Shown here: piece by piece, positions 9,028 to 18,403 of the stretch
How positions within the stretch are numbered: the stretch's first letter is position 1
Layout of the letters: the number at the start of each line of letters is the position of its first letter
Assembly (NCBI GenBank): GCA_029946065.1
Contig: JAQSDU010000018.1
Location: forward strand, 1-64,000
DNA: 64,000 bases
Source: Flavobacterium sp.
GTDB lineage: Bacteria; Bacteroidota; Bacteroidia; Flavobacteriales; Flavobacteriaceae
Reading direction: 5' to 3'
The notes under the pieces: generated by a model
Database searches by the model: none
Told to the model about the DNA's origin: nothing
The model's input: the letters and a program-made list of their open reading frames with translations, nothing else
Program-made: the position numbers and the translations under genes

Positions 9028-10653
9028 ATGAAGATCGAAGGACAAATCGTTGACATTTTTAACCGAAATATTTATTCCGGCGAAATTATGATAGAAAATG
9101 GAAAAATTACTTCCATAAAACCAAAAGCACACGACAACAAAAATTACATTCTTCCCGGATTTATCGACGCACATATTCATATCGAAAGTTCCATGCTCGT
9201 ACCTTCTGAATTCGCAAAACTGGCTGTAATTCACGGTACGGTCGCCACCATTTCTGACCCGCATGAAATTGCCAACGTGCTCGGAAAAGCCGGTGTTTAC
9301 TATATGATTGAAAACGGAAAAAAAGTGCCTTTTAAATTTCATTTCGGTGCGCCATCGTGTGTTCCCGCGACATCTTTTGAAACGGCTGGAGCGGTTATCG
9401 ATTCGGAAGATATTCGAGAATTGATGGCTTCTCCCGACATTTATTACCTCGCAGAAATGATGAATTATCCAGGTGTTTTATTCGATGATTCGGAAGTTTT
9501 AAAGAAAATCGAGTGGGCCAACCATTATAAAAAACCAACTGATGGGCATGCGCCGGGATTGCGTGGCGAACCGTTGCAAAAATACATTTCCGCTGGCATC
9601 ACAACAGATCATGAGTGCTTTACTTTCGCCGAAGCGGAGGAAAAATTATCGCTTGGCATGAAAGTCATCGTCCGCGAAGGAAGTGCCGCAAAAAATTTCG
9701 AGGCTTTGATTGATTTGTTGCCTGACCATTATGAAAATATGATGTTCTGCTCAGACGATAAGCATCCCGATGATTTGATTATCGGACATATCAACTCGCT
9801 TTGTGCGCGTGCCGTTGCAAAAGGTTTCGATATTTTTAAAGTTTTGCAGATGGCTTGTATCAACCCCGTTTTTCATTACAATATGAATGTCGGATTGCTT
9901 CGTGAAAAGGACACTGCCGATTTCATAGTTGTGGAAAACTTGTTCGATTTTAAAGTGCTGCAAACTTATATCAATGGCGAATTGGTGGCCGAAAACGGAC
10001 AATCGTTCATCAAGGATGTTGCTTTTGAAACGCCTAATAATTTCAACGTAAAACCTAAAAATCCCGAAGATTTTGAAGTGAATGGCAATGCTGAAAAAAT
10101 CCGCGTGATAGAAGCGCTGGAGGGGCAGTTGATCACGAATGAAATTCACGAAAAACCATTAATTCAAAACGGTAAAATCATTTCAGATATTGAAAATGAC
10201 ATCCTCAAAATGGCAGTCGTCAACCGGTATCACGAAGCGCAACCTGCCATTGCTTTCATCAAAAATTTCGGATTAAAAAAGGGTGCGATTGCCGGTTCTG
10301 TCGCACATGATTCCCATAATATTGTTGTCGTTGGCACCAATGATGTTGAAATCTGCAATGCCGTCAACCTCATCATTGAAAACACCGGCGGCATTTGTGC
10401 GGTGAATGGCTCAGAAAATAAAATTCTTGGTTTGCCCGTTGCCGGAATCATCAGTGATAAAGATGGTTGGGCAACCGGAAGATTGTACCAAGAAATCGAC
10501 GCCATGGCAAAATCACTCGGAAGCACTTTGAACGCACCTTTTATGACGCTTTCGTTTATGGCATTATTGGTCATTCCAGATCTGAAATTATCGGATAAGG
10601 GTTTGTTTAGCGGAAATGACTTTGCTTTTACAGACCTCGGGGTTAACATTTAA
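9028..10653 (+). CDS. ade: Adenine deaminase
   Basis: A 541-residue amidohydrolase-superfamily enzyme that converts adenine to hypoxanthine and ammonia for purine salvage. The metal-binding DAHIHIESS motif follows the N-terminal beta-sandwich, [11 protein letters not shown] is characteristic of bacterial adenine deaminase, and [10 protein letters not shown] lies in the barrel. The C-terminal section with SVAHDSHN and GGICAV matches the family's terminal domain. Length is close to the B. subtilis-type enzyme. A weak TACTTTTA box lies at 9002-9009. The next gene, rsmI, is convergent. Confidence 0.93.
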   Translation: MKIEGQIVDIFNRNIYSGEIMIENGKITSIKPKAHDNKNYILPGFIDAHIHIESSMLVPSEFAKLAVIHGTVATISDPHEIANVLGKAGVYYMIENGKKVPFKFHFGAPSCVPATSFETAGAVIDSEDIRELMASPDIYYLAEMMNYPGVLFDDSEVLKKIEWANHYKKPTDGHAPGLRGEPLQKYISAGITTDHECFTFAEAEEKLSLGMKVIVREGSAAKNFEALIDLLPDHYENMMFCSDDKHPDDLIIGHINSLCARAVAKGFDIFKVLQMACINPVFHYNMNVGLLREKDTADFIVVENLFDFKVLQTYINGELVAENGQSFIKDVAFETPNNFNVKPKNPEDFEVNGNAEKIRVIEALEGQLITNEIHEKPLIQNGKIISDIENDILKMAVVNRYHEAQPAIAFIKNFGLKKGAIAGSVAHDSHNIVVVGTNDVEICNAVNLIIENTGGICAVNGSENKILGLPVAGIISDKDGWATGRLYQEIDAMAKSLGSTLNAPFMTLSFMALLVIPDLKLSDKGLFSGNDFAFTDLGVNI

Positions 10654-10683
10654 TTGCTAAGGCTTTGGCGCTAAAGTATTGCG

Positions 10684-11385
10684 CTAATCTTTTGTTTCTT
10701 TATCCTTTTTTAGCTGTATTTTCCCTGAAACCACCACTACTATTTCGCCTTTTGGCGGCTTATTTTCGTAATGTTTTAAAACTTCGGCGGCGCTTCCGCG
10801 GATGTTTTCCTCGTGCAATTTCGACAATTCCCTTGAAACGCAAAGTTGCCTTTCTGCACCAAAATATTGTATAAATTCTGCCAAAGTCTTCAACAATTTA
10901 TGCGGTGAAACATAAAAAATCATCGTTCGTGTTTCTTCTGCCAAAGTCAAAAATCGCGTTTGTCTCCCTTTCTTTTCAGGAAGAAAACCTTCGAAGATAA
11001 AACGGTCATTTGGCAATCCGCTGTTCACTAAAGCAGGAACGAAAGCTGTTGCACCCGGTAGGCATTCGACATCGATTCCATTTTCAACACAAGCGCGTGT
11101 CAGCAAAAATCCGGGATCAGATATGGCAGGCGTTCCGGCATCAGAAATCAAGGCAATCGTTTCTCCCGATTTTAATCTTGAGATGAGATTTTCCACCGTT
11201 TTATGCTCGTTGTGCATGTGGTGGCTGTGCATGTGCGTGCCTATTTCGAAGTGTTTCAGCAGCTTTCCGCTTGTGCGTGTGTCTTCTGCCAAAATCAAAT
11301 CGACTTCCTTTAAAATGCGGATGGCGCGAAAAGTCATGTCTTCGAGGTTGCCGATTGGCGTTGGAACGATGTATAATTTGCCCAT
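10684..11385 (-). CDS. rsmI: 16S rRNA (cytidine(1402)-2'-O)-methyltransferase
   Basis: A 233-residue tetrapyrrole-methylase-fold enzyme that uses S-adenosylmethionine to 2'-O-methylate C1402 in the ribosomal decoding centre. Signatures are the N-terminal YIVPTPIGNLED, AEDTRTSGKLL, ISDAGTPAISDPG and PGATAFVPALVNSGLP. It is shorter at the C-terminus than the E. coli protein, which seems common in this phylum. Its ATG at 11385 directly abuts the stop of the upstream lipoprotein gene (11386), so the two are probably co-transcribed. Confidence 0.93.
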   Translation of the reverse strand: MGKLYIVPTPIGNLEDMTFRAIRILKEVDLILAEDTRTSGKLLKHFEIGTHMHSHHMHNEHKTVENLISRLKSGETIALISDAGTPAISDPGFLLTRACVENGIDVECLPGATAFVPALVNSGLPNDRFIFEGFLPEKKGRQTRFLTLAEETRTMIFYVSPHKLLKTLAEFIQYFGAERQLCVSRELSKLHEENIRGSAAEVLKHYENKPPKGEIVVVVSGKIQLKKDKETKD

Positions 11386-11847
11386 TTAATCGATTGTGAT
11401 TTTGCTTTTCAATTCAAATTCGACATGCGCGTCAAAAACAAATTCGTAGTATGCCGCTGTGCCTTGTATAAGTTTTATGTTTTGCTGCAAACGGCCCATT
11501 TCGACTCCGCTTTTGTCAAATAATTTGAGGTGAACCGGCTGGTCGATATTTTTATCGGCGATGAAATAAATGCTGATGGTATTTTCCTTGCCTAATGTGT
11601 TTTGAGAAAGGTAATATTTTCCGAAACTGAGTCCTTTTTCTTTTAATTCAGCCGAAAGTGCAATGGTAACTTTATTTGCATCGGAAATTCCTTTTCCGAA
11701 ACTCGTTACCACATCGCTTGTTGTTCTTCCAACAGTTTCTGCACCTGAATCGATTTTTTCTTTAGCTTTATCGGCGACTCTATTGCAGGAAAAGGAAATC
11801 GAAATTAACAAAAAACAGCAAGTCAGTTTTGCAAAATTATTTTTCAT
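11386..11847 (-). CDS. Hypothetical lipoprotein
   Basis: A 153-residue protein starting at the ATG at 11847 (MKNNFAKL). A longer TTG start at 11856 would overlap the upstream gene. The lipobox SISFSCNR places the lipidated Cys near residue 21. After it is a short charged region (VADKAKEKIDSGAETVG), then a compact domain with no recognised motif. It is the middle gene of a tight minus-strand cluster: one base after the acidic protein gene and zero bases before rsmI. Function unknown. Confidence 0.72.
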   Translation of the reverse strand: MKNNFAKLTCCFLLISISFSCNRVADKAKEKIDSGAETVGRTTSDVVTSFGKGISDANKVTIALSAELKEKGLSFGKYYLSQNTLGKENTISIYFIADKNIDQPVHLKLFDKSGVEMGRLQQNIKLIQGTAAYYEFVFDAHVEFELKSKITID

Positions 11848-11848
11848 G

Positions 11849-12952
11849 TCATGCAAATTTCTTTTCTACAATATCCATGAAACGCTGCGCATAATCATCT
11901 TTTCCTTCCCAATTATTGTAATCTGGTTTTACCATATCTTCAATAAAATCTTGTGCTTCCTGAAAGGAATCGAAAGTGTTGAGTTGTGACAAAACGCGGT
12001 TCAGATCTTCACTGCTACCACCGAACAATTGCTTTTCAAAACCGATTCGATCATTCAGTCCGATGGCGATACTTTTGGAAAAATGGTCGCTTGTCGGAAC
12101 CGGTTTTGATTCGGGTTCTTCTTGTGGTTTTTGTTCTTCCACAACTTCCAATTCGGCGATTTGGTTTTCTAATTCATCGGAATGTTGCGGCGCTGCTGCT
12201 GCTTCATGCGCTTCTTCAATTTTTTCGTGCGTTTCTTCCGCAGGAACTTCTTCTCTTATTGCTTCGACTTCTCCAGCTTTTACAAAAAATGATTCATTAT
12301 AATCGTGGCCAAGAAAATCTTCAAATGCAATTTGCTTTTGTTCTTTAGGTGCTTCCTTCTCGTCTTCTTTTTTATCAAATGCCAGTTCAAATGATGGCAT
12401 AAAATCATCCTCTTTTGTCGCAGATTCGTTGGTTTCGCTCACACCAGCATCTGCTGTAGATAGAATTTCTTGCTCGGTTTCCGCAATAGATTCATATTCA
12501 AGTGCATCGTTTACTTCTTCTACAGATTCCGGTTGTTCCGGCACTTCAACGATTTCTGTTGTTTCGGATACTTCGGTCGGATTTTCTGTTTCAGCAATTA
12601 CTGTTTCGCTATTTGCTGCGGCTATATCTACTTCAGAAACAAGTGCTTCCGCTTCAATAACTTCTTCCTTTACTGCGTCTGCTTTTTTAAATGTTTTTTG
12701 TTTGGTTTCCGAAACTTCTGTCACTTCAACTTCCTCTTCTTTTTCAAAAGCCGATTCTATTTGCGCTTCTATTTCAGCATAGCTGATGGTTGGTTTTGCG
12801 TCGGCGAAATTTTCTTCTACAAATTTTAAAAGGCTTAGTTTTTCATACAAAATTTGCGCTTCCTTGTGCAGTTGCAAAAGATCAGATTTGTTTTTAAGCT
12901 GTAAAATTCTATGTGCGATGCTGATTAATTCGGCTTCGAGCTTTTTTTTCAT
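11849..12952 (-). CDS. Acidic low-complexity protein with conserved C-terminal domain
   Basis: A 367-residue cytoplasmic-looking protein with three parts. An N-terminal helical segment (about 1-45) is rich in Leu and Lys. A long disordered stretch (about 70-290) is dominated by Glu, Val, Thr, Ser and Ala. A compact C-terminal domain (about 291-367) carries IGLNDRIGFEKQLFGG and ends MDIVEKKF. I recall related C-terminal segments in other Bacteroidota proteins of unknown function. It heads the cluster with the lipoprotein and rsmI, and diverges from tdk. Confidence 0.75.
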   Translation of the reverse strand: MKKKLEAELISIAHRILQLKNKSDLLQLHKEAQILYEKLSLLKFVEENFADAKPTISYAEIEAQIESAFEKEEEVEVTEVSETKQKTFKKADAVKEEVIEAEALVSEVDIAAANSETVIAETENPTEVSETTEIVEVPEQPESVEEVNDALEYESIAETEQEILSTADAGVSETNESATKEDDFMPSFELAFDKKEDEKEAPKEQKQIAFEDFLGHDYNESFFVKAGEVEAIREEVPAEETHEKIEEAHEAAAAPQHSDELENQIAELEVVEEQKPQEEPESKPVPTSDHFSKSIAIGLNDRIGFEKQLFGGSSEDLNRVLSQLNTFDSFQEAQDFIEDMVKPDYNNWEGKDDYAQRFMDIVEKKFA

Positions 12953-12992
12953 AACTTTTAAAATTATAGTGGTTTCCGCAATGCTATTTTGC

Positions 12993-13000
12993 TAAATTTG
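12993..13000 (+). promoter_or_regulatory. Candidate -7 box (TAAATTTG) for tdk
   Basis: TAAATTTG matches the TAnnTTTG consensus and lies 54 bases before the tdk start, in the divergent spacer with the acidic protein gene. No clear -33 element was found. Confidence 0.3.
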
Positions 13001-13054
13001 TTTCTGCCACAAAGTAATAAAAACTATTCATTTTTAAGCGCAGAAAAATAAAAA

Positions 13055-13669
13055 ATGTTTCTCGAAAATACAGTAAATCATAAAGAACAATTTGGGTGGA
13101 TTGAAGTAATCTGCGGTTCGATGTTTTCGGGAAAAACCGAAGAATTGATCCGTCGCTTAAAACGTGCGCAGTTTGCCAGACAAAAAGTAGAAATCTTCAA
13201 ACCCGCTATCGATACACGATATCACGATGAAATGGTCGTGTCGCATGATAGCAACCAGATTCGTTCAACGCCAGTTCCCGCAGCCGCTAACATTCGAATT
13301 CTCGCTCAAGGTTGCGATGTGGTTGGTATTGACGAAGCCCAGTTTTTTGACGATGAGATTATTGCGATTTGCAACGATTTGGCCAATTCCGGAATTCGCG
13401 TGATTGTTGCCGGTTTGGACATGGATTTTAAAGGAAATCCCTTCGGGCCCATGCCAGCACTCATGGCGACTGCCGAATATGTGACCAAAGTACACGCCGT
13501 TTGCACCAGAACCGGAAATCTCGCCAATTACAGTTTCCGAAAAACCGATAGCGACAAGCTCGTCATGCTCGGCGAAACCGAAGAATATGAACCACTGAGC
13601 CGTGCCGCTTATTTCAATGCGATGAAAAAAAATCAGGAAGAACTTACTGATTCCAAAGGAAAAAAATAA
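13055..13669 (+). CDS. tdk: Thymidine kinase, apparently lacking zinc ligands
   Basis: A 204-residue type II thymidine kinase, which phosphorylates thymidine with ATP in pyrimidine salvage. The P-loop [10 protein letters not shown] is at 21-30 and the catalytic DEAQFF at 93-98 (E94). The usual zinc-binding lasso has paired cysteines; here only C150 remains, the expected partner is T153 (CTRTG), and the second pair near the C-terminus is absent. The lysine-rich C-terminal tail (after about 193) looks disordered. Substrate assignment rests on the family signature. Confidence 0.92.
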   Translation: MFLENTVNHKEQFGWIEVICGSMFSGKTEELIRRLKRAQFARQKVEIFKPAIDTRYHDEMVVSHDSNQIRSTPVPAAANIRILAQGCDVVGIDEAQFFDDEIIAICNDLANSGIRVIVAGLDMDFKGNPFGPMPALMATAEYVTKVHAVCTRTGNLANYSFRKTDSDKLVMLGETEEYEPLSRAAYFNAMKKNQEELTDSKGKK

Positions 13670-13688
13670 TTCCAATGCAATAAATTTA

Positions 13689-13737
13689 GCCACGAACTAT
13701 CGCGAATTAATTTTTGGGAATTCGTGCAATTCGTGGC
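13689..13737. repeat. Imperfect palindromic repeat (GCCACGAA...TTCGTGGC)
   Basis: Left arm 13689-13708 and right arm 13719-13737 pair at both ends (GCCACGAA with TTCGTGGC, GAATT with AATTC). It lies just upstream of the murF-alr ATG at 13759, inside the region an upstream start would translate, which argues for the later start. I recall similar GCCACGAATT elements in Bacteroidota spacers. Confidence 0.6.
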
Positions 13738-13758
13738 AAAAGAACAAGCCAATTGCCC

Positions 13759-16203
13759 ATGACCATCAATATACAAAATATTATCCCGACGATCAATGCC
13801 GTTTTTCACGGAGCCAATTCCGATGTTACAATCGACAATATCTCCATCGACAGCCGCTCATTGCAAAATAATTCCGGGACTTTATTTTTTACGATTGTCG
13901 GCCCGAATAATGATGCACACATTTATATTGCGGCATTAATTGAAAACGGCGTTCGCAATTTTGTCGTCACACACATTCCCAAAAACCTCGAAAACAAAGC
14001 CAATTTTCTTGTTGTCGAAAATACTTTAAACGCTTTACAACAATTCGCTGCTTATTACCGCAACCTTTTTGATTTTCCCGTCATCGGGATTACTGGCAGC
14101 AACGGAAAAACAATTGTCAAGGAATGGCTGAATTTTCTTTTAAGTCCAGATTACAATATTATAAGAAGTCCTAAAAGCTATAATTCGCAGGTCGGCGTGC
14201 CGCTTTCGGTGATTTCGATCAATGAAAAACACAACTTAGGAATTTTTGAAGCCGGAATTTCGACTGTAAACGAAATGACGAAACTCGAACCTATTATCCG
14301 CCCGACAATTGGGCTTTTAACCAATATCGGAAGCGCTCACGACGAAGGATTTTCGAATTTAGGAGAAAAAATTAAGGAGAAAATTAAGCTTTTTACAGAT
14401 GTGAAAATGCTGATTTATAATAAAAATAAAACGATTGACGCTTTCATCAACCAAAAAGTGCAAACATTCTCTTGGAGTTGTAAAGATGAAACTGCCGATG
14501 TTTTTATCACCAAAAAATCAATTGTCGACAAAACAGTTTTGAAAATCCGTCACGATGGTAACGATTTTGAAATCAAAATACCGTTCCAAGACGATGCGTC
14601 GATTGAAAATGCCATCCAATGCATGATGGTTTTGCTGTATTTTGGCTATGACCACAAAACAATTGAAAGCCGCATGGAATTACTTTTTCCGGTAGAAATG
14701 CGACTAAAAGTCAAAAACGGCATCAACAACACTACGCTTATCGATGACAGTTATAGTTCTGATTTTCAGTCGTTAAAAATTGCGTTGGACTTTCTCGAAT
14801 CGCAAAAACACTACAAGAAAAAAACACTGATTTTATCGGATATTTTCCAAAGCGGTTTGGCCACGGAAGAATTGTATTCTAAAGTTTCACAACTCGTAAT
14901 TTCCAACAAAATCAACCGCGTGATTGGTATTGGAGAAACGATTTCTACGTTTAAAAATAAATTCGGCAACGCCATTACTTTTAAAAATACAGCCGATTTT
15001 ATTGCCGCTTTCGATAGTTTGGCTTTTGCGAATGAAACCATTTTAATCAAAGGCGCGCGCACCTTTGAGTTTGAGAAAATCGTTTCGTTGCTCGAAGAAA
15101 AAACACATGAAACGGTGCTTGAAATCAACCTCAACGCTATCAGCCACAACTTGAATTTCTTCAAATCGAAACTCAAACCGGAAACCAAAATGATGGTCAT
15201 GGTCAAAGCTTTCGGCTACGGAAATGGTGGTTTTGAAATCGCAAAACTACTCGAACACCACAATACCGATTATTTGGGCGTTGCTTTCGCTGATGAAGGA
15301 ATCGCACTCAAAAATGCAGGCATCAAACTACCAATCATGGTTTTGAATCCGGAAAACACAAGTTTTGCATCCATTATACAACACCACCTCGAACCGGAAA
15401 TTTATAGCATAAAAGGACTGAATGCTTTTCTTCAAATTGCCAAACAAAAGCAATTGCGGGATTTTCCGATTCACATCAAAATCGACACCGGCATGCACCG
15501 TTTGGGTTTTGAGGAAAATAATATTGATACGTTGATTTCGATTTTGAAGGAAAACAAATCCGTAAAGGTCAAAAGTATTTTATCACACATGGCGACCAGC
15601 GATGATCTTCAGCATAAGGATTTTGCGTTGTCGCAGATTGCTTTATTTGAAAAATTATCTTCAAAAATGATATCGGAATTGCAAGTTCAACCGATTCGCC
15701 ATATGCTGAATACATCCGGAATTTCTAATTTTCCGCAAGCGCAATACGATATGGTGCGTTTGGGTATCGGACTTTATGGTGTCTCCAATGATACTGAAGA
15801 ACAAAAGGAACTCGAAAATGTTGGCACTTTAAAATCGATTATTTCGCAAATAAGAACGATTCCTGCGGGTGATAGCGTTGGTTACGGAAGACGATTTGTT
15901 GCCGAAAAACCAACAAAAATCGCAACAATCCCAATTGGTTATGCCGACGGAATTTCTCGTGGATTGGGCAATGGCGTTGGATTTGTAACCATCAATAACC
16001 AAAAAGCCTATATTACCGGAAGCGTTTGCATGGACATGATTATGGTGAACGTTACCGAAATTTCCTGTAAAGAAGGTGATCAAGTGATCGTTTTCGGCGA
16101 AAGCCCGACGATTCGTTTTATTGCGGAACGACTGCACACCATTCCGTATGAAATTATGACGGGAATCTCTCAACGGGTAAAACGTGTTTTTTACCGAGAA
16201 TAA
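13759..16203 (+). CDS. Bifunctional MurF ligase / alanine racemase
   Basis: An 814-residue fusion. The N-terminal half (about 1-450) is UDP-N-acetylmuramoyl-tripeptide:D-Ala-D-Ala ligase with the ATP motif TGSNGKT (K117). The C-terminal half (about 455-814) is PLP-dependent alanine racemase, with PLP lysine K483 in VKAFGYGNG, the GYADGISRG motif and GSVCMDM. The racemase makes D-alanine and the ligase adds D-Ala-D-Ala to the peptidoglycan precursor, so one protein covers both ends of the branch; Ddl, not in this window, would join the D-alanines. The ATG at 13759 is chosen over an upstream extension that would translate an intergenic palindrome. This fusion is known in Bacteroidota. Confidence 0.93.
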   Translation: MTINIQNIIPTINAVFHGANSDVTIDNISIDSRSLQNNSGTLFFTIVGPNNDAHIYIAALIENGVRNFVVTHIPKNLENKANFLVVENTLNALQQFAAYYRNLFDFPVIGITGSNGKTIVKEWLNFLLSPDYNIIRSPKSYNSQVGVPLSVISINEKHNLGIFEAGISTVNEMTKLEPIIRPTIGLLTNIGSAHDEGFSNLGEKIKEKIKLFTDVKMLIYNKNKTIDAFINQKVQTFSWSCKDETADVFITKKSIVDKTVLKIRHDGNDFEIKIPFQDDASIENAIQCMMVLLYFGYDHKTIESRMELLFPVEMRLKVKNGINNTTLIDDSYSSDFQSLKIALDFLESQKHYKKKTLILSDIFQSGLATEELYSKVSQLVISNKINRVIGIGETISTFKNKFGNAITFKNTADFIAAFDSLAFANETILIKGARTFEFEKIVSLLEEKTHETVLEINLNAISHNLNFFKSKLKPETKMMVMVKAFGYGNGGFEIAKLLEHHNTDYLGVAFADEGIALKNAGIKLPIMVLNPENTSFASIIQHHLEPEIYSIKGLNAFLQIAKQKQLRDFPIHIKIDTGMHRLGFEENNIDTLISILKENKSVKVKSILSHMATSDDLQHKDFALSQIALFEKLSSKMISELQVQPIRHMLNTSGISNFPQAQYDMVRLGIGLYGVSNDTEEQKELENVGTLKSIISQIRTIPAGDSVGYGRRFVAEKPTKIATIPIGYADGISRGLGNGVGFVTINNQKAYITGSVCMDMIMVNVTEISCKEGDQVIVFGESPTIRFIAERLHTIPYEIMTGISQRVKRVFYRE

Positions 16204-16276
16204 TTTTGTAGGAATTTAGTTAATATCATATCTTTTTTTTGCTAATTTAGCATTTAAACTATAAAACAAATACATT

Positions 16277-16699
16277 ATGGGATTTTTCAGCGATTTTAAA
16301 GCTTCCTTAATGAAGGGAGACGTATTAAGCCTCGCAACGGCTGTTGTTATTGGCGCTGCGTTTGGTAAAATTGTCAGCTCTGCGGTTGACGACATTATTA
16401 TGCCGATCGTTGGGCTCGTAACAGGCGGTATCGATTTTACCAAAAAATTCATCACGTTGGACGGAAATAGTTATGCAACGCTTGATGAAGCAAAAAAAGC
16501 CGGTGCTGCCGTAATAACCTATGGGAATTTTGTTCAGGCAGTTATCAATTTCGTAATCATTGCGTTTTTTATCTTTGCTGTGTTAAGAGCTGCTGAAAAA
16601 GCGAGAAAAAAACAAGCCGATGTTCCTGCTGCACCACCCGGACCAACCAACGAAGAAAAATTGCTGATGGAAATACGTGATGCGTTGAAAAGCAAATAA
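16277..16699 (+). CDS. mscL: Large-conductance mechanosensitive channel
   Basis: A 140-residue inner-membrane channel that opens under membrane tension to release solutes on osmotic downshock. The N-terminus has the MscL pattern ([23 protein letters not shown]), with TM1 at about 14-45 and TM2 at about 76-102 ([19 protein letters not shown]). The periplasmic loop is short. A Pro-rich linker and the C-terminal cytoplasmic helix follow ([12 protein letters not shown]). It is followed by a rho-independent terminator at 16734-16764. Confidence 0.95.
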   Translation: MGFFSDFKASLMKGDVLSLATAVVIGAAFGKIVSSAVDDIIMPIVGLVTGGIDFTKKFITLDGNSYATLDEAKKAGAAVITYGNFVQAVINFVIIAFFIFAVLRAAEKARKKQADVPAAPPGPTNEEKLLMEIRDALKSK

Positions 16700-16733
16700 C
16701 AAAACAATACCGCTACTTTACATATTCTAACTT

Positions 16734-16764
16734 AAACCGTCCGCACCCTTGGACGGTTTTTCTT
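16734..16764 (+). terminator. Rho-independent terminator after mscL
   Basis: The stem AAACCGTCC / GGACGGTTT encloses an 8-base loop and is followed by a T-rich run, 35 bases after the mscL stop. Confidence 0.85.
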
Positions 16765-16827
16765 TTGTTATAAATCTCAACCTTTTTTGATTTTTTGTGT
16801 TTGTGCATTTTATAATAGGTTTATTAA

Positions 16828-16835
16828 TACTTTTG
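16828..16835 (+). promoter_or_regulatory. Candidate -7 box (TACTTTTG) for asd
   Basis: TACTTTTG fits TAnnTTTG and lies 31 bases upstream of the asd ATG, after the mscL terminator. The nearest upstream TTG (16801-16803) is 24 bases away, slightly long. Confidence 0.4.
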
Positions 16836-16866
16836 CAAAACAAAAATTCATTCAAAACAAAATTAT

Positions 16867-17856
16867 ATGAAAATTGCGGTTGTAGGCGCTACCGGAATGG
16901 TTGGCGAAGTGATGCTGAAAGTCCTAGCGGAAAGAAATTTTCCGGTAACAGAATTGATTCCTGTTGCATCTGAAAAATCTATTGGAAAAGAAATTGAATT
17001 CAAAGGCAAAAAATATAAGGTTGTCGGCATGCAGACTGCCGTCGACATGAAAGCTGATATCGCATTGTTTTCTGCCGGAGGCGAAACTTCGCTTGAATGG
17101 GCTCCGAAATTCGCAGCGGCGGGAACTACCGTAATCGACAATTCATCGGCTTGGCGAATGGATCCGACAAAAAAACTGGTCGTTCCGGAAATCAACGCAT
17201 CAACATTGACGTCAGCAGATAAAATCATCGCCAATCCAAACTGCTCGACCATTCAGATGGTAATGGTTTTGGCACCTTTACACAAAAAATACAACATCAA
17301 ACGCGTAATTGTTTCGACCTACCAATCGATTACCGGAACAGGAGTGAAAGCCGTTCAGCAACTCGAAAATGAATATGCGGGAATTAAAGGAGAAATGGCT
17401 TATAAATACCAAATTCACCGAAATGCCATTCCGCAATGCGACAGCTTCGAGGATAACGGATACACCAAAGAAGAAATGAAACTCGTTCGCGAAACGCAAA
17501 AAATCATCGGCGATGCATCGATAAAAGTTACCGCAACTGCCATCAGAATTCCTGTTGTTGGTGGCCATAGCGAAGCTGTAAACGTAGAATTTTCGTCCAA
17601 TCCGGATGTGAACGAAGTGCGCTCTATTTTACACAACACACCAGGCGTTACCGTTCAGGACAATACCGATACATATACCTATCCAATGCCGCTTTATGCA
17701 CATGGAAAAGACGATGTTTTCGTTGGTCGTATCCGAAAAGACGAAAGCCAGGAGAACACTTTGAACATGTGGATTGTTTCGGATAATTTGAGAAAAGGTG
17801 CGGCGACAAATACAGTTCAGATTGCAGAATATCTGGTGGAAAATAACTTGGTGTAG
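16867..17856 (+). CDS. asd: Aspartate-semialdehyde dehydrogenase
   Basis: A 329-residue NADPH-dependent enzyme that reduces aspartyl phosphate to aspartate semialdehyde, the branch point to lysine/diaminopimelate, threonine and methionine. The nucleotide-binding GATGMVGE is at the N-terminus, the active-site cysteine is C126 in NPNCSTIQ, and RIPVVGGHSEAVNV carries the substrate-binding Arg and catalytic His. Length is typical. It is a single gene flanked by terminators (16734-16764 and 17893-17922). Confidence 0.95.
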   Translation: MKIAVVGATGMVGEVMLKVLAERNFPVTELIPVASEKSIGKEIEFKGKKYKVVGMQTAVDMKADIALFSAGGETSLEWAPKFAAAGTTVIDNSSAWRMDPTKKLVVPEINASTLTSADKIIANPNCSTIQMVMVLAPLHKKYNIKRVIVSTYQSITGTGVKAVQQLENEYAGIKGEMAYKYQIHRNAIPQCDSFEDNGYTKEEMKLVRETQKIIGDASIKVTATAIRIPVVGGHSEAVNVEFSSNPDVNEVRSILHNTPGVTVQDNTDTYTYPMPLYAHGKDDVFVGRIRKDESQENTLNMWIVSDNLRKGAATNTVQIAEYLVENNLV

Positions 17857-17892
17857 CAACACGGCACTATAAGACTTTAAGATAATATGATA

Positions 17893-17922
17893 AAATCCCG
17901 ACTTTCTGTTCGGGATTTTTTT
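17893..17922 (+). terminator. Rho-independent terminator after asd
   Basis: The stem AATCCCG / CGGGATT with a 10-base loop is followed by seven T residues, about 37 bases after the asd stop. Confidence 0.85.
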
Positions 17923-17976
17923 GTTAATTATTACGCCGAAAATCCAAAAGTCTTATCGCCTAAAAGTCTAAAACGC

Positions 17977-17984
17977 TATCTTTG
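17977..17984 (+). promoter_or_regulatory. Candidate -7 box (TATCTTTG) for the metal-protein/TonB receptor pair
   Basis: TATCTTTG is an exact TAnnTTTG match six bases before the ATG at 17991. The transcript would therefore be almost leaderless, which also argues against a TTG start inside this box. Confidence 0.45.
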
Positions 17985-17990
17985 CGTCAA

Positions 17991-18344
17991 ATGAAGAAAA
18001 AACTTGCGATAATCAATTTTATGCTGATGCTGACGGTTGTCGGCGCCATGGTTTTTCAATCCATTCACTCTTATGAGCATTTGAGGGAGGAACTTTCGGT
18101 GAAAGAATGCCTGCACAGCCTTAAAGGCAATAAATCCATCATCACGCACAACCACCATCATCTCGACAATTGTTTTGTGTGCGAATTTACTTTTGCCAAT
18201 TTCGTTTCCCCTGATATTTTTTCCTTTTCGTTTGCACGAATGCCGATTCAGACGAAATATACTTTTACCTATTCCCGAGAAATTACCCAATTTTTCCGCG
18301 GAAGCCTTTTCTCCCTTCGTGGTCCGCCGGATTTTATTGCTTAA
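17991..18344 (+). CDS. Small exported His/Cys-rich protein, probably metal-binding
   Basis: A 117-residue protein starting at the ATG at 17991, just after a TATCTTTG promoter box. Residues 5-23 form one hydrophobic signal or anchor segment. A cluster follows: H26, H30, C40, H42, H53, H55-H57, C61 and C64 (HNHHHLDNCFVC). This spacing recalls the short heavy-metal-associated proteins found next to metal-linked TonB receptors. The C-terminus ends LRGPPDFIA. It sits 59 bases upstream of a TonB-dependent receptor on the same strand. Metal binding is inferred from composition and context only; I cannot name the family firmly. Confidence 0.7.
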   Translation: MKKKLAIINFMLMLTVVGAMVFQSIHSYEHLREELSVKECLHSLKGNKSIITHNHHHLDNCFVCEFTFANFVSPDIFSFSFARMPIQTKYTFTYSREITQFFRGSLFSLRGPPDFIA

Positions 18345-18403
18345 TCGAATTTTATTCCGAATCATTCGGATGCTATCTCATTTAACAATAAAATCATTTT
18401 CCA

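Noticed and set aside
12429..12995. Serine- and phenylalanine-rich open frames antisense to the acidic protein gene.
   Set aside because: They arise from the reverse complement of Glu/Thr/Ser-rich codons and have no start context or conserved feature.
13714..13758. A 15-residue N-terminal extension of MurF-Alr.
   Set aside because: It would translate part of an intergenic palindromic repeat, and the ATG at 13759 opens the normal MurF N-terminus.
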